A stretch of 64,000 nt of DNA from Lysobacter auxotrophicus. Its GTDB lineage: Bacteria > Pseudomonadota > Gammaproteobacteria > Xanthomonadales > Xanthomonadaceae. The position numbers were made by a program, and so were the translations under genes. The stretch is taken from assembly GCF_027924565.1 (NCBI RefSeq), contig NZ_AP027041.1, positions 2,666,001 to 2,730,000 of the forward strand. The letters run 5' to 3'. This document shows positions 55,492 through 64,000 of this stretch, one piece after another. The first letter of the stretch is position 1. Each line of letters begins with the position of its first letter. The notes under the pieces are model-generated. The model had not been told where the DNA came from, did no database searches, and saw only the letters and a list, made by a program, of their open reading frames with translations.

Positions 55492-56199
55492 TCAGACCGC
55501 GCAACCGTCCGGCCCGCAGGCATCGCCCGCCACACGTTCGTCGGTCGGCCGTCCTTCGACGCCTAGGCGTTCGAACACCTGCGCGAACACCGCCGGCGTC
55601 TGCGCGCCCTGCACCGCCAGGCGTCCGTCGAACACGAACGTCGGCACGGCCTGGATGCCCAGCGCGTGCGCCTGCGCGAGTTGCGCGCGCACCTGCGCGA
55701 TGCCTTCGTCGGAATCGAGCATCGCCCGCACGCGCGCTTCGGACAGTCCGCCTTCGGCGCCGGCGTCGATCAGCGTCTGCACGTCGGCGAGGTTGCGGCC
55801 TTCCGCGAAATGCGCGCGGAACAGCGCTTCACCGACCTTGTCCGCGTCGCCTTCGCGGCCGGCAAGCCAGATCAGCCGGTGCGCCTTGAGCGTGCTCACG
55901 CGCACCTGCCCGCGATCGAAATCGAACGGCAGCCCTTCGGCGCGACCGGTGGCCTGCGTCTGCGACAGGATCTGTTCGGTGCGCTCGGCGCCGCCGAACT
56001 TCTTCGCGTAGGCCTCGCGCAGCGGCACGGGCGTGTCGCCGGACTCGGGATCGAGCTGGTAGGCGTGCCAGTGGATGTCGGCCGTGCGGCCCGTCTCGCC
56101 CAACTGCGCGAGCGCTTCGCGCAAACGGTGCTTGCCGATCCAGCACCAGGGGCAGACCACGTCGGACCAGATGTCGATGCGCAAGGGAGTGTTGTCCAT
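55492..56199 (-). CDS. DsbA-family oxidoreductase, FrnE-like
   Basis: 235 residues with the redox motif CPWC at residues 16-19, inside IWSDVVCPWCWIGK. No signal peptide, so cytosolic, unlike true DsbA. The helical insert and the GIQAVPTFVFDGRLAVQGAQTP cis-Pro segment fit the FrnE/polyketide-isomerase-like group. A Cys pair also lies at the C-terminal end (GDACGPDGCAV), which might be a second redox or metal site. It follows the CYTH gene on the same strand with a 51-bp gap. Confidence 0.9.
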   Translation of the reverse strand: MDNTPLRIDIWSDVVCPWCWIGKHRLREALAQLGETGRTADIHWHAYQLDPESGDTPVPLREAYAKKFGGAERTEQILSQTQATGRAEGLPFDFDRGQVRVSTLKAHRLIWLAGREGDADKVGEALFRAHFAEGRNLADVQTLIDAGAEGGLSEARVRAMLDSDEGIAQVRAQLAQAHALGIQAVPTFVFDGRLAVQGAQTPAVFAQVFERLGVEGRPTDERVAGDACGPDGCAV

Positions 56200-56250
56200 C
56201 AAACGGAAATGGGGCCGCGGCGGCGCGAGGCAACCGCGGCGCAACCGGCG

Positions 56251-56766
56251 TCAGGCGACCAGGCCGGCCCGCTCGTCGGCGGTCCACTGCCCGTACGGGC
56301 GCGTGGCGAGCGCCAGGTTGTAGTAGCGAGAGGAGTCGGTGACTTCCGCGCCGATCCATTCGGGCCGAGTGAACGTCTCGTCGGCGCTGGCCAGTTCGAT
56401 CTCAGCCACCACCAGGCCGGCGTTGTCGCCCAGGAATTCATCGACTTCCCACAGGTGGCCTTCGTGCTGAACGTAATGACGGCGCTTGTCGACGAGTCCG
56501 CCGACGCAAAGCGCGAGCAGCGCGCGCGCGTCGCTGACGGGAATCGCGTAGTCGAACTCCTGCCGCGTGTGGCCGAGTTCGCGCGACTTGAGGTTGAGGA
56601 AGGCCTCCTCGCCGGCGATGCGCACGCGCACCGACGCCTTCATCGCGCCCTCGTCCATCGCCTTCTGGTCGTTGATGTACCCCTGCGCCATCGGCACGAC
56701 CTCGCGCGCGGCCGCGCGCCAGCCATCGCCGGTGACCAGGAACTTGCGTTCGATTTCGAGGGCCAT
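56251..56766 (-). CDS. CYTH-domain protein (probable inorganic triphosphatase)
   Basis: 171 residues. The N-terminal ExExK motif is seen as EIERKFLV and the tunnel-lining Arg/Lys/Glu residues follow (ASVRVRIAGEEAFLNLKS, VDEFLGDNAGLVVAEIEL). Single-domain bacterial CYTH proteins of this size mostly hydrolyse inorganic triphosphate; a few act as class IV adenylate cyclases. It lies between rlmD upstream and the FrnE-like gene downstream, with a heptamer repeat array just before its start. Confidence 0.9.
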   Translation of the reverse strand: MALEIERKFLVTGDGWRAAAREVVPMAQGYINDQKAMDEGAMKASVRVRIAGEEAFLNLKSRELGHTRQEFDYAIPVSDARALLALCVGGLVDKRRHYVQHEGHLWEVDEFLGDNAGLVVAEIELASADETFTRPEWIGAEVTDSSRYYNLALATRPYGQWTADERAGLVA

Positions 56767-56779
56767 GGGTGTGTCTCGT

Positions 56780-56894
56780 GATTCGTGATTCGTGATTCGT
56801 GATTCGTGATTCGTGATTCGTGATTCGCGAGGAGCTTACCGATCCGGCCTGGTGTACCGTTTTGCGAATCACCATTCCCGATTCACGAATCACG
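56780..56894. repeat. GATTCGT heptamer array with inverted partner
   Basis: Six perfect GATTCGT units (56780-56821) and a seventh GATTCGC. About 35 bp further on, 56864-56894 contains GCGAATCAC and GATTCACGAATCAC, which are reverse complements of the array, so the 123-bp gap between rlmD and the CYTH gene can fold into a long hairpin. The right arm overlaps the last codon of rlmD. Related to the GGGAATC array at 5791. Confidence 0.85.
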
Positions 56895-58236
56895 CTTTCT
56901 CGAACAACGCGATCGATTCCACGTGCGCCGTGTGCGGGAACATGTCCATCACGCCGGCGGCCTTGAGCTTCCAGCCGCGCTCCTTCACCAGGAAGCCCGC
57001 ATCGCGCGCCAGCGACGCCGGATGGCAGCTGACGTAGACGATACGGTCGAACTGTTTCAGCGGCAGCTGCGCGAGCACGACGTCGGCGCCGGAGCGCGGC
57101 GGGTCGAGCAGCAGCTTGTCGAACGGCTGCTTCATCCAGTGCTCGTTCGACAGGTCCTTCGCGAGATCGGCCGCATGGAACTCGGCATTGGCGATGCCAT
57201 TGTGCGCGGCGTTCTCGCGTGCGCGACGGACCAGGCCCGCCTCGCCTTCCACGCCCACGACCTCGCGCACCTGGCGCGCCAGCGGCAGGGTGAAATTGCC
57301 CAGGCCGGCGAACAGGTCGAGCACGCGGTCTTCGGGCTTCGGATCGAGCAGATCGAGCGCGAGCTGGATCATCTTGCCGTTGAGGCCCGCGTTGACCTGG
57401 ATGAAGTCCAGCGGACGGAACAGGAATTCGAGGTTCCACTGCGGCAGCGAGAACGCGAGCTTCGGCGATTCCGGCCAGATGGCGTGCACGGTGTCGAGGC
57501 CGCCGGGTTGCAGGTAGATGGCGAAACCGTGCGCCTTGCCGAACGCGACCAGCGCATCGCGATCGCTGTCGGTGAGCGGCACCAGATGGCGGATCGTCAG
57601 CGCGACGCCGCTGAAGGCATCGCCATGCGATCCGTCCTGCGCGTCGCCGGCGATGAACTCGATCTGCGGGATCTCGCGACGCGCCTGCATGCCGTCGATG
57701 AGTGCCGCCAGTTCGGGCAGCTTCGAGGCGATCTGCGGCATCACGGTGTGGCATTCGCGGATGTCGGCGACGAACCGCGGATCGGTTTCGCGGAAACCGA
57801 CCAGCGTCTTGTCCTTCTTCTCGACGCGGCGCACCGAGAAGCGGCCCTTGCGGCGATAGCCCCACGAGGTGTCGACCAGCGGCGGCAGGATGCGTTCGGG
57901 CTCGACGTGTCCGATGCGCTCGAAGTTCTCCATCAGCACGCGCTGCTTGGCGAGGATCTGGCGGGCTTCGTCGTAATGCTGCATGGCGCAGCCGCTGCAC
58001 ACGCCGAAGTGCGCGCAGCGCGGCGCGACGCGTTCGGGCGCGGCGTCCAGGACTTCGACGGTCCTGGCTTCGTCGAAACTGCGGTGGCGACCGGTCTGGG
58101 AGGCCATGACGCGTTCGCCCGGCAGTGCGCCGGCGACGAACACGGCCTTGCCGTCGGGGCGGCGGGCCACGCCGCGGCCGTCATGGGTCAGGTCGGTGAT
58201 GAGGACTTCAAAGGGGGTTTGATCGATGCGGGCCAC
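56890..58236 (-). CDS. rlmD: 23S rRNA (uracil-1939-C5)-methyltransferase RlmD
   Basis: 448 residues. An N-terminal TRAM domain (about 5-65) is followed by an iron-sulfur cysteine cluster (CAHFGVCSGCAMQHY), the SAM-binding site DLFAGLGNFTLPLA and the catalytic VSCHPASLARD. Its DPPRSGAD segment is also typical. It modifies U1939 of 23S rRNA. Conventional in length; the stop codon lies within the repeat arm at 56890. Confidence 0.95.
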   Translation of the reverse strand: MARIDQTPFEVLITDLTHDGRGVARRPDGKAVFVAGALPGERVMASQTGRHRSFDEARTVEVLDAAPERVAPRCAHFGVCSGCAMQHYDEARQILAKQRVLMENFERIGHVEPERILPPLVDTSWGYRRKGRFSVRRVEKKDKTLVGFRETDPRFVADIRECHTVMPQIASKLPELAALIDGMQARREIPQIEFIAGDAQDGSHGDAFSGVALTIRHLVPLTDSDRDALVAFGKAHGFAIYLQPGGLDTVHAIWPESPKLAFSLPQWNLEFLFRPLDFIQVNAGLNGKMIQLALDLLDPKPEDRVLDLFAGLGNFTLPLARQVREVVGVEGEAGLVRRARENAAHNGIANAEFHAADLAKDLSNEHWMKQPFDKLLLDPPRSGADVVLAQLPLKQFDRIVYVSCHPASLARDAGFLVKERGWKLKAAGVMDMFPHTAHVESIALFEKA

Positions 58237-58316
58237 AGCGGCTGGCGGTACTGCTCAACAGGGCCGCGTATTGTCGCAGATCGTGGCCGGGCGGCCGGGA
58301 TTCGTCCTGGCCCGTC

Positions 58317-58353
58317 CGCCATCCCGGTCGAAAGCCGGGACCCAGGCCCGCAA
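58317..58353. repeat. REP-type palindrome
   Basis: Core CCCGGTCGAAAGCCGGG followed by ACCCAGGCCCGCAA, the same unit as at 5839 and 9425 with one variant base. Lies in the 229-bp gap between rlmD and ydbL. Confidence 0.75.
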
Positions 58354-58418
58354 CTTCGAGATGGCCGGTAAAGGCATCGGGGCACGGTGTGCCTCGACGC
58401 TGCGGGGTGCGTCAGCGC

Positions 58419-58448
58419 TCCCCAACCCTCCCCTGCCTCAGGGGAGGG
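58419..58448. repeat. Dispersed ~31-bp repeat, copy 2 (inverted)
   Basis: Contains a perfect 10-bp hairpin CCCTCCCCTG / CAGGGGAGGG with a CCT loop (58426-58448) preceded by CTCCCCAA. The reverse complement matches copy 1 at 1569-1600. It lies 18 bp past the ydbL stop codon and could act as its terminator, though no U-run follows. Confidence 0.65.
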
Positions 58449-58465
58449 AGGCGAACGCTACCCGA

Positions 58466-59086
58466 TCACTTCTGCCGCCAGCCGCCGCCGGCGTCCTGCA
58501 CCCACCAGCCCGGGCGCGCGCTGTCGACCCATTGGCGCGCGAACACCGCGCGGATCTGCTGCTCCCATTCGGGGTGGTCGTTGGCGACGGCGATCTCGCG
58601 ATACACCGCGCGCGCGTCGCGGTTCTGTTCGGCGACGGCCTGGTTCACGGCCACGCGCTGCGGCAGCGGAACCTTGGCTGCGTCGCGCACGTCGATGGTG
58701 CCGTCGTTGGCGATGCCCAGCGCGCCGGATTCGAAATGCGCCTTCAGCTGGCCATCGAAACGCTGCGCCATGCGGCCCTGGATCGCCTGGATCGCCGGCG
58801 TCTTGATCGTGATGTCCGGCTGGCCCTGCGCGTGCGCGCTGCCGATGCCGACCAGCGACAACCAGTCGATGCGCGACGCGAGCGAACGCTGCGCCGGCGG
58901 CACGTACGCGCTCTGCCCGCCCGGCTTGTCCTGCGACTTCGGCGCAGGCTGTGCGTCGTCGCCGATCACCTTCTCGACGAATTCGCGCGCCGCTTCCTTG
59001 GCCTCGGCCGCGGGGAAGTACACGTTGATCGTGACGCAGGCGGTCAGCGCAACGGCTGCCAGTGGAATGCCCATCCAACGACGCAT
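58466..59086 (-). CDS. YdbL-like DUF1318 lipoprotein
   Basis: 206 residues from the ATG at 59084-59086 with AGGAGA upstream. The lipobox LTAC is followed by VTINVYFPAAEAKEAA, then a linker rich in Pro and Gln, then the DUF1318 domain (about 110-200; VNQAVAEQNRDARAVYREIA, ending RPGWWVQDAGGGWRQK). In E. coli the order is ydbH-ynbE-ydbL, where YnbE is a tiny lipoprotein and YdbL a soluble periplasmic protein; here one lipoprotein may stand for both. It follows ydbH by 93 bp. Confidence 0.85.
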   Translation of the reverse strand: MRRWMGIPLAAVALTACVTINVYFPAAEAKEAAREFVEKVIGDDAQPAPKSQDKPGGQSAYVPPAQRSLASRIDWLSLVGIGSAHAQGQPDITIKTPAIQAIQGRMAQRFDGQLKAHFESGALGIANDGTIDVRDAAKVPLPQRVAVNQAVAEQNRDARAVYREIAVANDHPEWEQQIRAVFARQWVDSARPGWWVQDAGGGWRQK

Positions 59087-59179
59087 GACGATTTCTCCTG
59101 TTGAATCCATGCCGTCGGCGCGTTCGGCCGAACGGCGCAATGCAGCGAAACTTACCCGAAGCCGGCGACTGGCAGTGCG

Positions 59180-61216
59180 TTACTCGAAGACCGGCTTCAC
59201 GTCGCCGGAGCTGGCGGCCTTCAACCGGTCCAGCAGCGTCGGCCAGTCCACGTCCCGGTTGAACCCCACCACCGCCAGTCGCGGCAAGCCCGACCCTTCG
59301 ACGATAGTGAAGCCGTTGCCGGCTGAACCGAGCCCGCTCATCCGGCAGACCTCGTTGTCGAGATAGCACGACAGGCCGATGCGCCGGTAGCCGAAATCGT
59401 CGAACAGGCCGATCAGCTGCGACTGCAGTGAACTGACGAACGAGGCATCGGACACGCTCGACAGGTCCTGCACCGCGCGCTGGCTGATGCGCTGGCGCAC
59501 GCGCGCGCGGCGCGCGGCGTCCGCGTCGGTGGCGATGGCGGCCTCGAACGACACCGGCTGCCAGTCGACCAGCCGCAGCCGGTCGAAGCGGCCGTCGAGT
59601 TTGCCGGTGATCTCGCCGAATCCGAGCACGCCGGTGAGCGATTGCAGGTCGATGTCCTCGAACGCGATGTCCGACGACAGCGTCGGCGCGACGCCGAACG
59701 GCCGCTCCATCGCCAGCGACGACACCTGCACGGTGCCGCCGAACAGCTGCACCGACAGCCCGCCTTCGAAATCGAGCCGGTCCTGCGCGTACCGCGCCTC
59801 GGGAATGTGGCCGGTGAGCTCGCCGGTGAACGCCGGCCAGCCCAGCGCCTGCGACAACTGCGCGATGTCCAGGCGATCCAGGTCCAGACCGAAGCGGATT
59901 TCCAGCCCCTCCCGGTCCGCCGGAGGCCGCAGGTGCAGATGGTTGATGGCGACGTTGCCGCCGAGCATCGCCATGTCCGACGCCTCGCGCAGCCGCAGCT
60001 CGCCCGCGTCGCTCACGAACGGCAGGCGCGCCGCACCGAACGCGAGCCCGTGCAGGCGACCGCCGCTCCAGCGCAGTTCGCTGTCCAGTCGCTGCGCGCG
60101 CGAGAAGCGCACGTCGCCTTCGAGCCCGGCGAAGTCGAAACGCCCGCGCGGGTCGTCGATCGCCACGCCGTGCGGCACGAAGGCGGCGTCGTGCACGGTG
60201 CCTTCGTCCATGCGCAGCTGCACGTCGGCGGCACCGCGCAGTTGGAGGTCCGCCAGGCCCGCGAGGCCGAGGAAGCCGGTGAGGTAGGCATCGCGCATCG
60301 GCGCCAGGTCGTCGCTGCGGGCGCGCACGTCGAGCGCGCGCAGCGTGCCGTCGGCACCGAGTGTCGCGCTGCCGTGGGCGACGAGGATGCCGGCGTCGTC
60401 CCAGCGAAGCCCCGACAGGCGCCAGCCGTCGCTGCCCTGCTGCATCGCATGCAGTTCGATCGGGATGCGCCGCCGCTGCAACGCGAGGTAGGCGTTGCCG
60501 AACAGCAGGTCGCCGCCGAGCAGCGCGCCGTCGATCGCGAAGGAGGTGTTCGTGCCGAAGGTCGCATCAAGGGCGACCTGCGCCGAGACGTTTTCGCCGG
60601 CGGTGAGGCCGTCGGCGGTATCGAACGCGACGCTGGTCAGGCGCAGCGGGCCGCTGACGCGCAACGGCGCGTTGGACGGGGCGTGCACGGCGATCTGGCC
60701 GTCGAGCGTGCCCTTGCCGAAGCGGCCGGCCTCCCACGCCTCCGCCACCAGCGCCTGCGCCCACGCGACCGGCACCTGGGCCAGATCGATGCGGGTCAGT
60801 TCAGGCGTCCGGCTCCGGCGGTCGAGCGCGATGCGGCTGGAGCCGCGTGACAGCGTCGCACCGGTGCGGAGGTCGTCGATGTCGATCCCCAGCGTCAGCG
60901 CGGTGCCGCGTCCTTCGCGCACGGGGCCTTCACACCGCCAGCGGTTTCCTGCATGCGAGAGTGGGCACTGCCAGGCGACGTCGCGAAAGCGATAGCCCAG
61001 CCCCGGTGCATCGATGCGTGCGGCCTGCAGGCGCAACGTGCCCTGCGGCGCGGCATCGGGCCAGTCGAGCTGGATGCGCACGCCTTCCAGCGTCGCAACG
61101 GCTGTGCTTACCTTGGCGATCTTCGCTTTCGCGGTCGCCGCCGACGCGATATCGGACCATGCGCACAAGGCGATGGCCGATGCAGCCAGCAGCAGGCGTA
61201 AGATCGAACACGACAT
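59180..61216 (-). CDS. ydbH: YdbH-family intermembrane lipid-transport protein
   Basis: 678 residues from the ATG at 61214-61216, with signal or anchor (LLLAASAIALCAWSDIASA). Most of the protein is beta-rich with repeated patterns such as LRLTSVAFDTADGL and VAINHLHLRP. The C-terminal part (FGYRRIGLSCYLDNEVCRMSGLG, then FTIVEGSGLPRLAVVGFNRDVDWPTLLDRLKA) is the defining YdbH domain. E. coli YdbH works with TamB and YhdP in carrying phospholipids to the outer membrane. It is shorter than the E. coli protein (about 880 residues). It is divergent from the REC-HPt gene with only 27 bp between starts. Confidence 0.85.
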   Translation of the reverse strand: MSCSILRLLLAASAIALCAWSDIASAATAKAKIAKVSTAVATLEGVRIQLDWPDAAPQGTLRLQAARIDAPGLGYRFRDVAWQCPLSHAGNRWRCEGPVREGRGTALTLGIDIDDLRTGATLSRGSSRIALDRRSRTPELTRIDLAQVPVAWAQALVAEAWEAGRFGKGTLDGQIAVHAPSNAPLRVSGPLRLTSVAFDTADGLTAGENVSAQVALDATFGTNTSFAIDGALLGGDLLFGNAYLALQRRRIPIELHAMQQGSDGWRLSGLRWDDAGILVAHGSATLGADGTLRALDVRARSDDLAPMRDAYLTGFLGLAGLADLQLRGAADVQLRMDEGTVHDAAFVPHGVAIDDPRGRFDFAGLEGDVRFSRAQRLDSELRWSGGRLHGLAFGAARLPFVSDAGELRLREASDMAMLGGNVAINHLHLRPPADREGLEIRFGLDLDRLDIAQLSQALGWPAFTGELTGHIPEARYAQDRLDFEGGLSVQLFGGTVQVSSLAMERPFGVAPTLSSDIAFEDIDLQSLTGVLGFGEITGKLDGRFDRLRLVDWQPVSFEAAIATDADAARRARVRQRISQRAVQDLSSVSDASFVSSLQSQLIGLFDDFGYRRIGLSCYLDNEVCRMSGLGSAGNGFTIVEGSGLPRLAVVGFNRDVDWPTLLDRLKAASSGDVKPVFE

Positions 61217-61243
61217 CCGATCAGCATACCGACAGGACGCGAA

Positions 61244-62020
61244 ATGCCGATGATGCCCGACACAGTTCCACGCATCCTGCTGGTCGAGGACGATCCGACC
61301 AGCCGGGCCTTCCTCACTGCTGCGCTCGAGGCGATGCCGGCCGAGGTCGACAGCGTCGACTCGCTGGCCACCGCACTGACGTTCGCATCGTCGCGAAGCT
61401 ATTCGGCCTGGATGATCGACGCGCGCCTGCCCGACGGCAGCGGCGAGGAACTGCTCGCGCGACTTCGCGAACGCGACGCGCACACGCCGGCCATCGCGCA
61501 CACGGCGGCGTTCGAATCGACCGTGCTCGACGCACTGCACGACGCGGGGTTTGCCGAGGCACTGGTCAAGCCGATGCCGGCGGCGACGCTGCAGGCGGCG
61601 GTGCGTCGCGTGCTAGGGTTCGCGACGACGGAAGCCCCCGCGTCCGGCATCGTCATCGACGAGCGGTTGCCGCTCTGGGACGACGACGCGGCCGCGCTCG
61701 CGCTCAACGGCAACCGCACGCACGTGGACACGCTCCGCGATCTGTTCGTGCAGGAACTGGCGAAGTCGGTGTATGCGATTTCCACCGCGGCCGAGCGCGG
61801 GGACCTGGACTCGGTGCGTGGCGACCTGCACCGGCTGCGCGCAAGCTGCGGCTTCGTCGGAGCACAACGGCTCGCGGCCGCAGTGCAGGCGTTGCAGGAG
61901 GATCCGGCCTCGACGTCGCGGTTGGGCGCGCTCGAGCACATCGCGCAGGACACGCTCGCGAACGCGCGCGTGGTGCCGCATTCGTCCCGCCTTCCGGACG
62001 TTCAGTCGGCCGCGTTCTGA
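61244..62020 (+). CDS. Response-regulator / histidine-phosphotransfer hybrid protein
   Basis: 258 residues. A receiver domain (about 10-125) with acidic residues E15-D16-D17, phospho-acceptor D59 and conserved K109 is followed by a linker and an HPt-type helical domain (about 150-240) with H196 in [13 protein letters not shown], in the spacing of HTLKGSAG motifs. There is no DNA-binding or output domain and no kinase gene beside it, so it is likely a relay component for a kinase encoded elsewhere. The last 19 bases overlap the end of recO on the other strand. Confidence 0.85.
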   Translation: MPMMPDTVPRILLVEDDPTSRAFLTAALEAMPAEVDSVDSLATALTFASSRSYSAWMIDARLPDGSGEELLARLRERDAHTPAIAHTAAFESTVLDALHDAGFAEALVKPMPAATLQAAVRRVLGFATTEAPASGIVIDERLPLWDDDAAALALNGNRTHVDTLRDLFVQELAKSVYAISTAAERGDLDSVRGDLHRLRASCGFVGAQRLAAAVQALQEDPASTSRLGALEHIAQDTLANARVVPHSSRLPDVQSAAF

Positions 62021-62751
62021 TTCGGCGGTCGCGACACGCGATTCAACTCGGCCAGCATGTCCCACGACTTGAGCCCGCGCGGCCCGAGGTAATGCGCGAG
62101 CACGTCGCGCATCGCACGGCGCAGCCCGGGAAGGTCGTCCACTTCGGGCGCGCGATCGGCGGCCAGCGCAAGCAGGCCTCGCCCCGTCGCGGCGCGACTG
62201 CGGTCGCCGTGGCCGCGATCGCTCAACACGCGGCGCGGGCCGTACTCGGGATCGAGCTGGTATCGCGCGGCCGAATCGATGGGCGTTCCGTCGCCGTCGT
62301 TGGCCCAGTCGAATCCGAACCCGAGCGCGTCGAGCAGGTCGCGTTCGAACCGCCGCAGCGTCCAGGCCAACGGCTCGCCCGCGCCCAGCCGGACGCGGGC
62401 GCGTCCGTAGGCTTCATAGAGTTCGGGCGCGGGGTCCTGGCGTGGCGCCAGGCGCAGCGTGAGTTCGTTGAGGTAGAAGCCCGATAGCATCGCCTCACCC
62501 GACAGGCGCGGTGCCACGTCGAGCGCTTCGGCGGTGTTGAGTCGGGCGAGTTCGCCCACCTGCACCGCATCGAACCGGATCCACTGCAGCGGCTGCAGCG
62601 CCGCACGCAGCGCCTGCTTCTTCGGACCCTGCACGCCGCGGGCGACCAGGCCGAGCCGGCCGTGATGTTCGCTCAGCACCTCGACCAGCAGGCTGGTCTC
62701 GCGCCAGGGCCGCGAGTGCAGGACGAAGGCGGGTTCGGCGCTAAGGCGCAT
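62002..62751 (-). CDS. recO: DNA repair protein RecO
   Basis: 249 residues. An N-terminal OB fold ([36 protein letters not shown] in outline) is followed by the helical domain of RecO ([19 protein letters not shown]). RecO loads RecA on SSB-coated DNA in gap repair. No zinc cysteines are present, as in E. coli. It follows era by 90 bp in the conserved rnc-era-recO order. Confidence 0.94.
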   Translation of the reverse strand: MRLSAEPAFVLHSRPWRETSLLVEVLSEHHGRLGLVARGVQGPKKQALRAALQPLQWIRFDAVQVGELARLNTAEALDVAPRLSGEAMLSGFYLNELTLRLAPRQDPAPELYEAYGRARVRLGAGEPLAWTLRRFERDLLDALGFGFDWANDGDGTPIDSAARYQLDPEYGPRRVLSDRGHGDRSRAATGRGLLALAADRAPEVDDLPGLRRAMRDVLAHYLGPRGLKSWDMLAELNRVSRPPNQNAAD

Positions 62752-62841
62752 GCCGCTCGGAACGAATGACGAGGCGCGGGAAACGAAGGTTCCGGCGGAC
62801 GCGCCAGACCCATTCCGCGTTCCTTTCCATTCGTCCCTGCC

Positions 62842-63738
62842 TCAATCGTGGTACCCGAAGGCCCGCAGCGCCGCCTCGTCGTCCGACCAGCCTTCGCGTA
62901 CGCGAACCCACGTTTCCAGGAACACCTTGCTGCCGAACAGGCGTTCCATCTGCTGGCGGGCCTTGGCGCCGATCTCGCGCAGCCGCTCGCCGCCCTTGCC
63001 GATGACGATGGCCTTCTGGCCATCGCGCTCGACCCAGATGACGGCACCGATGCGCAGCAGGTTGCCGTCGACTTCGAACTTCTCGATCTCCACCGTCGTC
63101 GCATACGGAAGCTCTTCGCCGAGCTGGCGCATGAGCTGCTCGCGCACCATCTCGCCGGCGAGGAAACGCTGGCTCTTGTCGGTGATCTCGTCCTCGCCGT
63201 ACAGCGCGGGCTGCTCGGGCATGAGCGCCAGCACGTCCTTCACCAGCGCTTCCAGCCCCTTGCGGCGCAGCGCCGAGATCGGATGCACGGCGGCGAAGTC
63301 GCGCCCGTCGCTCACCTTGGCGAGGAACGGCAGCAGCGTGGTCTTGTCCTTGATGCGGTCGACCTGGTTGGCGACCAGCACCACCGGTACGCCGCCCTTC
63401 TTCAGGGCTTCGAACGCGAGGGAATCCTCGTCGTCCCACTGGCCGGCGCGCACGACGAGGATCGCGGCCTCCACGCCCTCCAGCGCGCCACGCGCGGCGC
63501 GGTTCATCCAGCGGTTCATCGCGCGCTTCTGCTCGCGATGGATGCCGGGGGTGTCGACGAGCAGCAATTGGCCTTCGGGAAAGGTCGCAATGCCGAGCAA
63601 CTGATGCCGCGTGGTCTGCGGGCGGTCGGAGGTGATGCTGACCTTCGCGCCGACGAGGGCGTTGACCAGGGTGGATTTGCCGACGTTCGGACGGCCGATG
63701 ACGGCCACGTGGCCGGCGCGATGAGCGGGGGTATTCAT
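62842..63738 (-). CDS. era: GTPase Era
   Basis: 298 residues. G1 [10 protein letters not shown]2/G3 region [10 protein letters not shown] and DTPGIH, G4 NQVD, then the KH RNA-binding domain ([26 protein letters not shown]). It helps assemble the 30S subunit by binding the 16S rRNA 3' end. Start at 63738. It sits between rnc (49 bp upstream) and recO. Confidence 0.97.
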   Translation of the reverse strand: MNTPAHRAGHVAVIGRPNVGKSTLVNALVGAKVSITSDRPQTTRHQLLGIATFPEGQLLLVDTPGIHREQKRAMNRWMNRAARGALEGVEAAILVVRAGQWDDEDSLAFEALKKGGVPVVLVANQVDRIKDKTTLLPFLAKVSDGRDFAAVHPISALRRKGLEALVKDVLALMPEQPALYGEDEITDKSQRFLAGEMVREQLMRQLGEELPYATTVEIEKFEVDGNLLRIGAVIWVERDGQKAIVIGKGGERLREIGAKARQQMERLFGSKVFLETWVRVREGWSDDEAALRAFGYHD

Positions 63739-63787
63739 CCTGCGGATTGTAAGGCGCCGGGGTCGGCGCGTGCGGCAGATGCGGCGC

Positions 63788-64000
63788 TCAGCGTTCCAGC
63801 AGCTGGTTCAGCGCGGCCTCGGCGGCGGCCTGCTCGGCGGCTCGCCGCGAACTGCCCACGCCCTCGGCGACCAGCGGCGGCTGGTTCAGCGTGCAGCTGA
63901 CCTGGAAGCTCTTGGCGTGGTCCTCGCCCGTTTCGCCCAGCAGCGCGTAGATCGGAAGCGGCTTCTGGCGGGCCTGCAGCCACTCCTGAAGCCGCGTCTT
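63788..64000 (-). CDS. rnc: Ribonuclease III (C-terminal part, cut by window edge)
   Basis: Only the last 70 codons are present, ending at the stop 63788-63790. They form the double-stranded-RNA-binding domain: [20 protein letters not shown], then [12 protein letters not shown] and the final helix [19 protein letters not shown]. The catalytic domain lies beyond the window. The rnc-era-recO order supports the name. Confidence 0.93.
   Translation of the reverse strand, partial: KTRLQEWLQARQKPLPIYALLGETGEDHAKSFQVSCTLNQPPLVAEGVGSSRRAAEQAAAEAALNQLLER

Overview
The window is chromosomal DNA of a high-GC gammaproteobacterium, most likely a Lysobacter-like member of the Xanthomonadaceae. The basis is gene content and order: ubiG next to mtaD, the rnc-era-recO block, a 690-aa REC-PAS-GGDEF-EAL protein of FimX type, nagZ-hpt-mtnP, an Oar-type TonB-dependent receptor, EF-P with EpmB, and dispersed palindromic repeats with the core CCCGGC-GAAA-GCCGGG. 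Coding density is high, both strands are used, and I see no prophage, insertion sequence, integrase or CRISPR array. The taxonomic placement is inference from sequence features, not from a search.

Layout. 1-15.5 kb is mostly housekeeping: ubiG (cut by the edge), mtaD, efp divergent from epmB, a fimX-like gene, htpX, gluQ, phbB, phaR, an M48 protease, an FGE-like lipoprotein, rnd, a frameshifted ppk2 and tRNA-Ala(CGC). 15.6-30.6 kb is the most distinctive region. Five minus-strand genes (secreted transglutaminase-like protein, TonB-dependent receptor, diaminopimelate decarboxylase, serine beta-lactamase-like hydrolase, D-Ala-D-Ala dipeptidase) lie back-to-back with five plus-strand genes (NlpC/P60 endopeptidase, L-Ala-D/L-Glu epimerase, MurR/RpiR regulator, YkuD-fold lipoprotein, dicarboxylate/amino-acid symporter). 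A second serine hydrolase faces the minus-strand end. Together they read as a self-contained system for capturing and dismantling peptidoglycan peptides. The two arms share a control region with back-to-back promoter-like elements and a 20-bp dyad at 24816-24835.

30.7-42.4 kb holds tRNA-Arg(CCT), an ALDH7-type dehydrogenase, pyrD, murB, an EamA transporter, PAP2 phosphatase, ispG, xseA, another aldehyde dehydrogenase and a VWA lipoprotein. 42.4-49.6 kb holds a double-GAF GGDEF-EAL protein, an ECF sigma/anti-sigma pair translationally overlapped with yigZ, and an ABC exporter. 49.6-64 kb holds aidB, an FAD monooxygenase, cspA, nagZ-hpt-mtnP, a DsbA/FrnE-like protein, a CYTH protein, rlmD, ydbL-ydbH, a REC-HPt protein, recO, era and rnc (cut by the edge).

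How genes connect. mtaD (left end) and mtnP plus hpt (54 kb) supply the deaminating route of methylthioadenosine salvage: MTA to methylthioinosine to hypoxanthine to IMP. nagZ adds muropeptide sugar recycling to the peptide locus. The ALDH7 next to the peptide locus could take up lysine made from diaminopimelate. fimX and the GAF-GGDEF-EAL protein are the two cyclic-di-GMP proteins seen. Function calls rest on motifs and conserved order read by eye.
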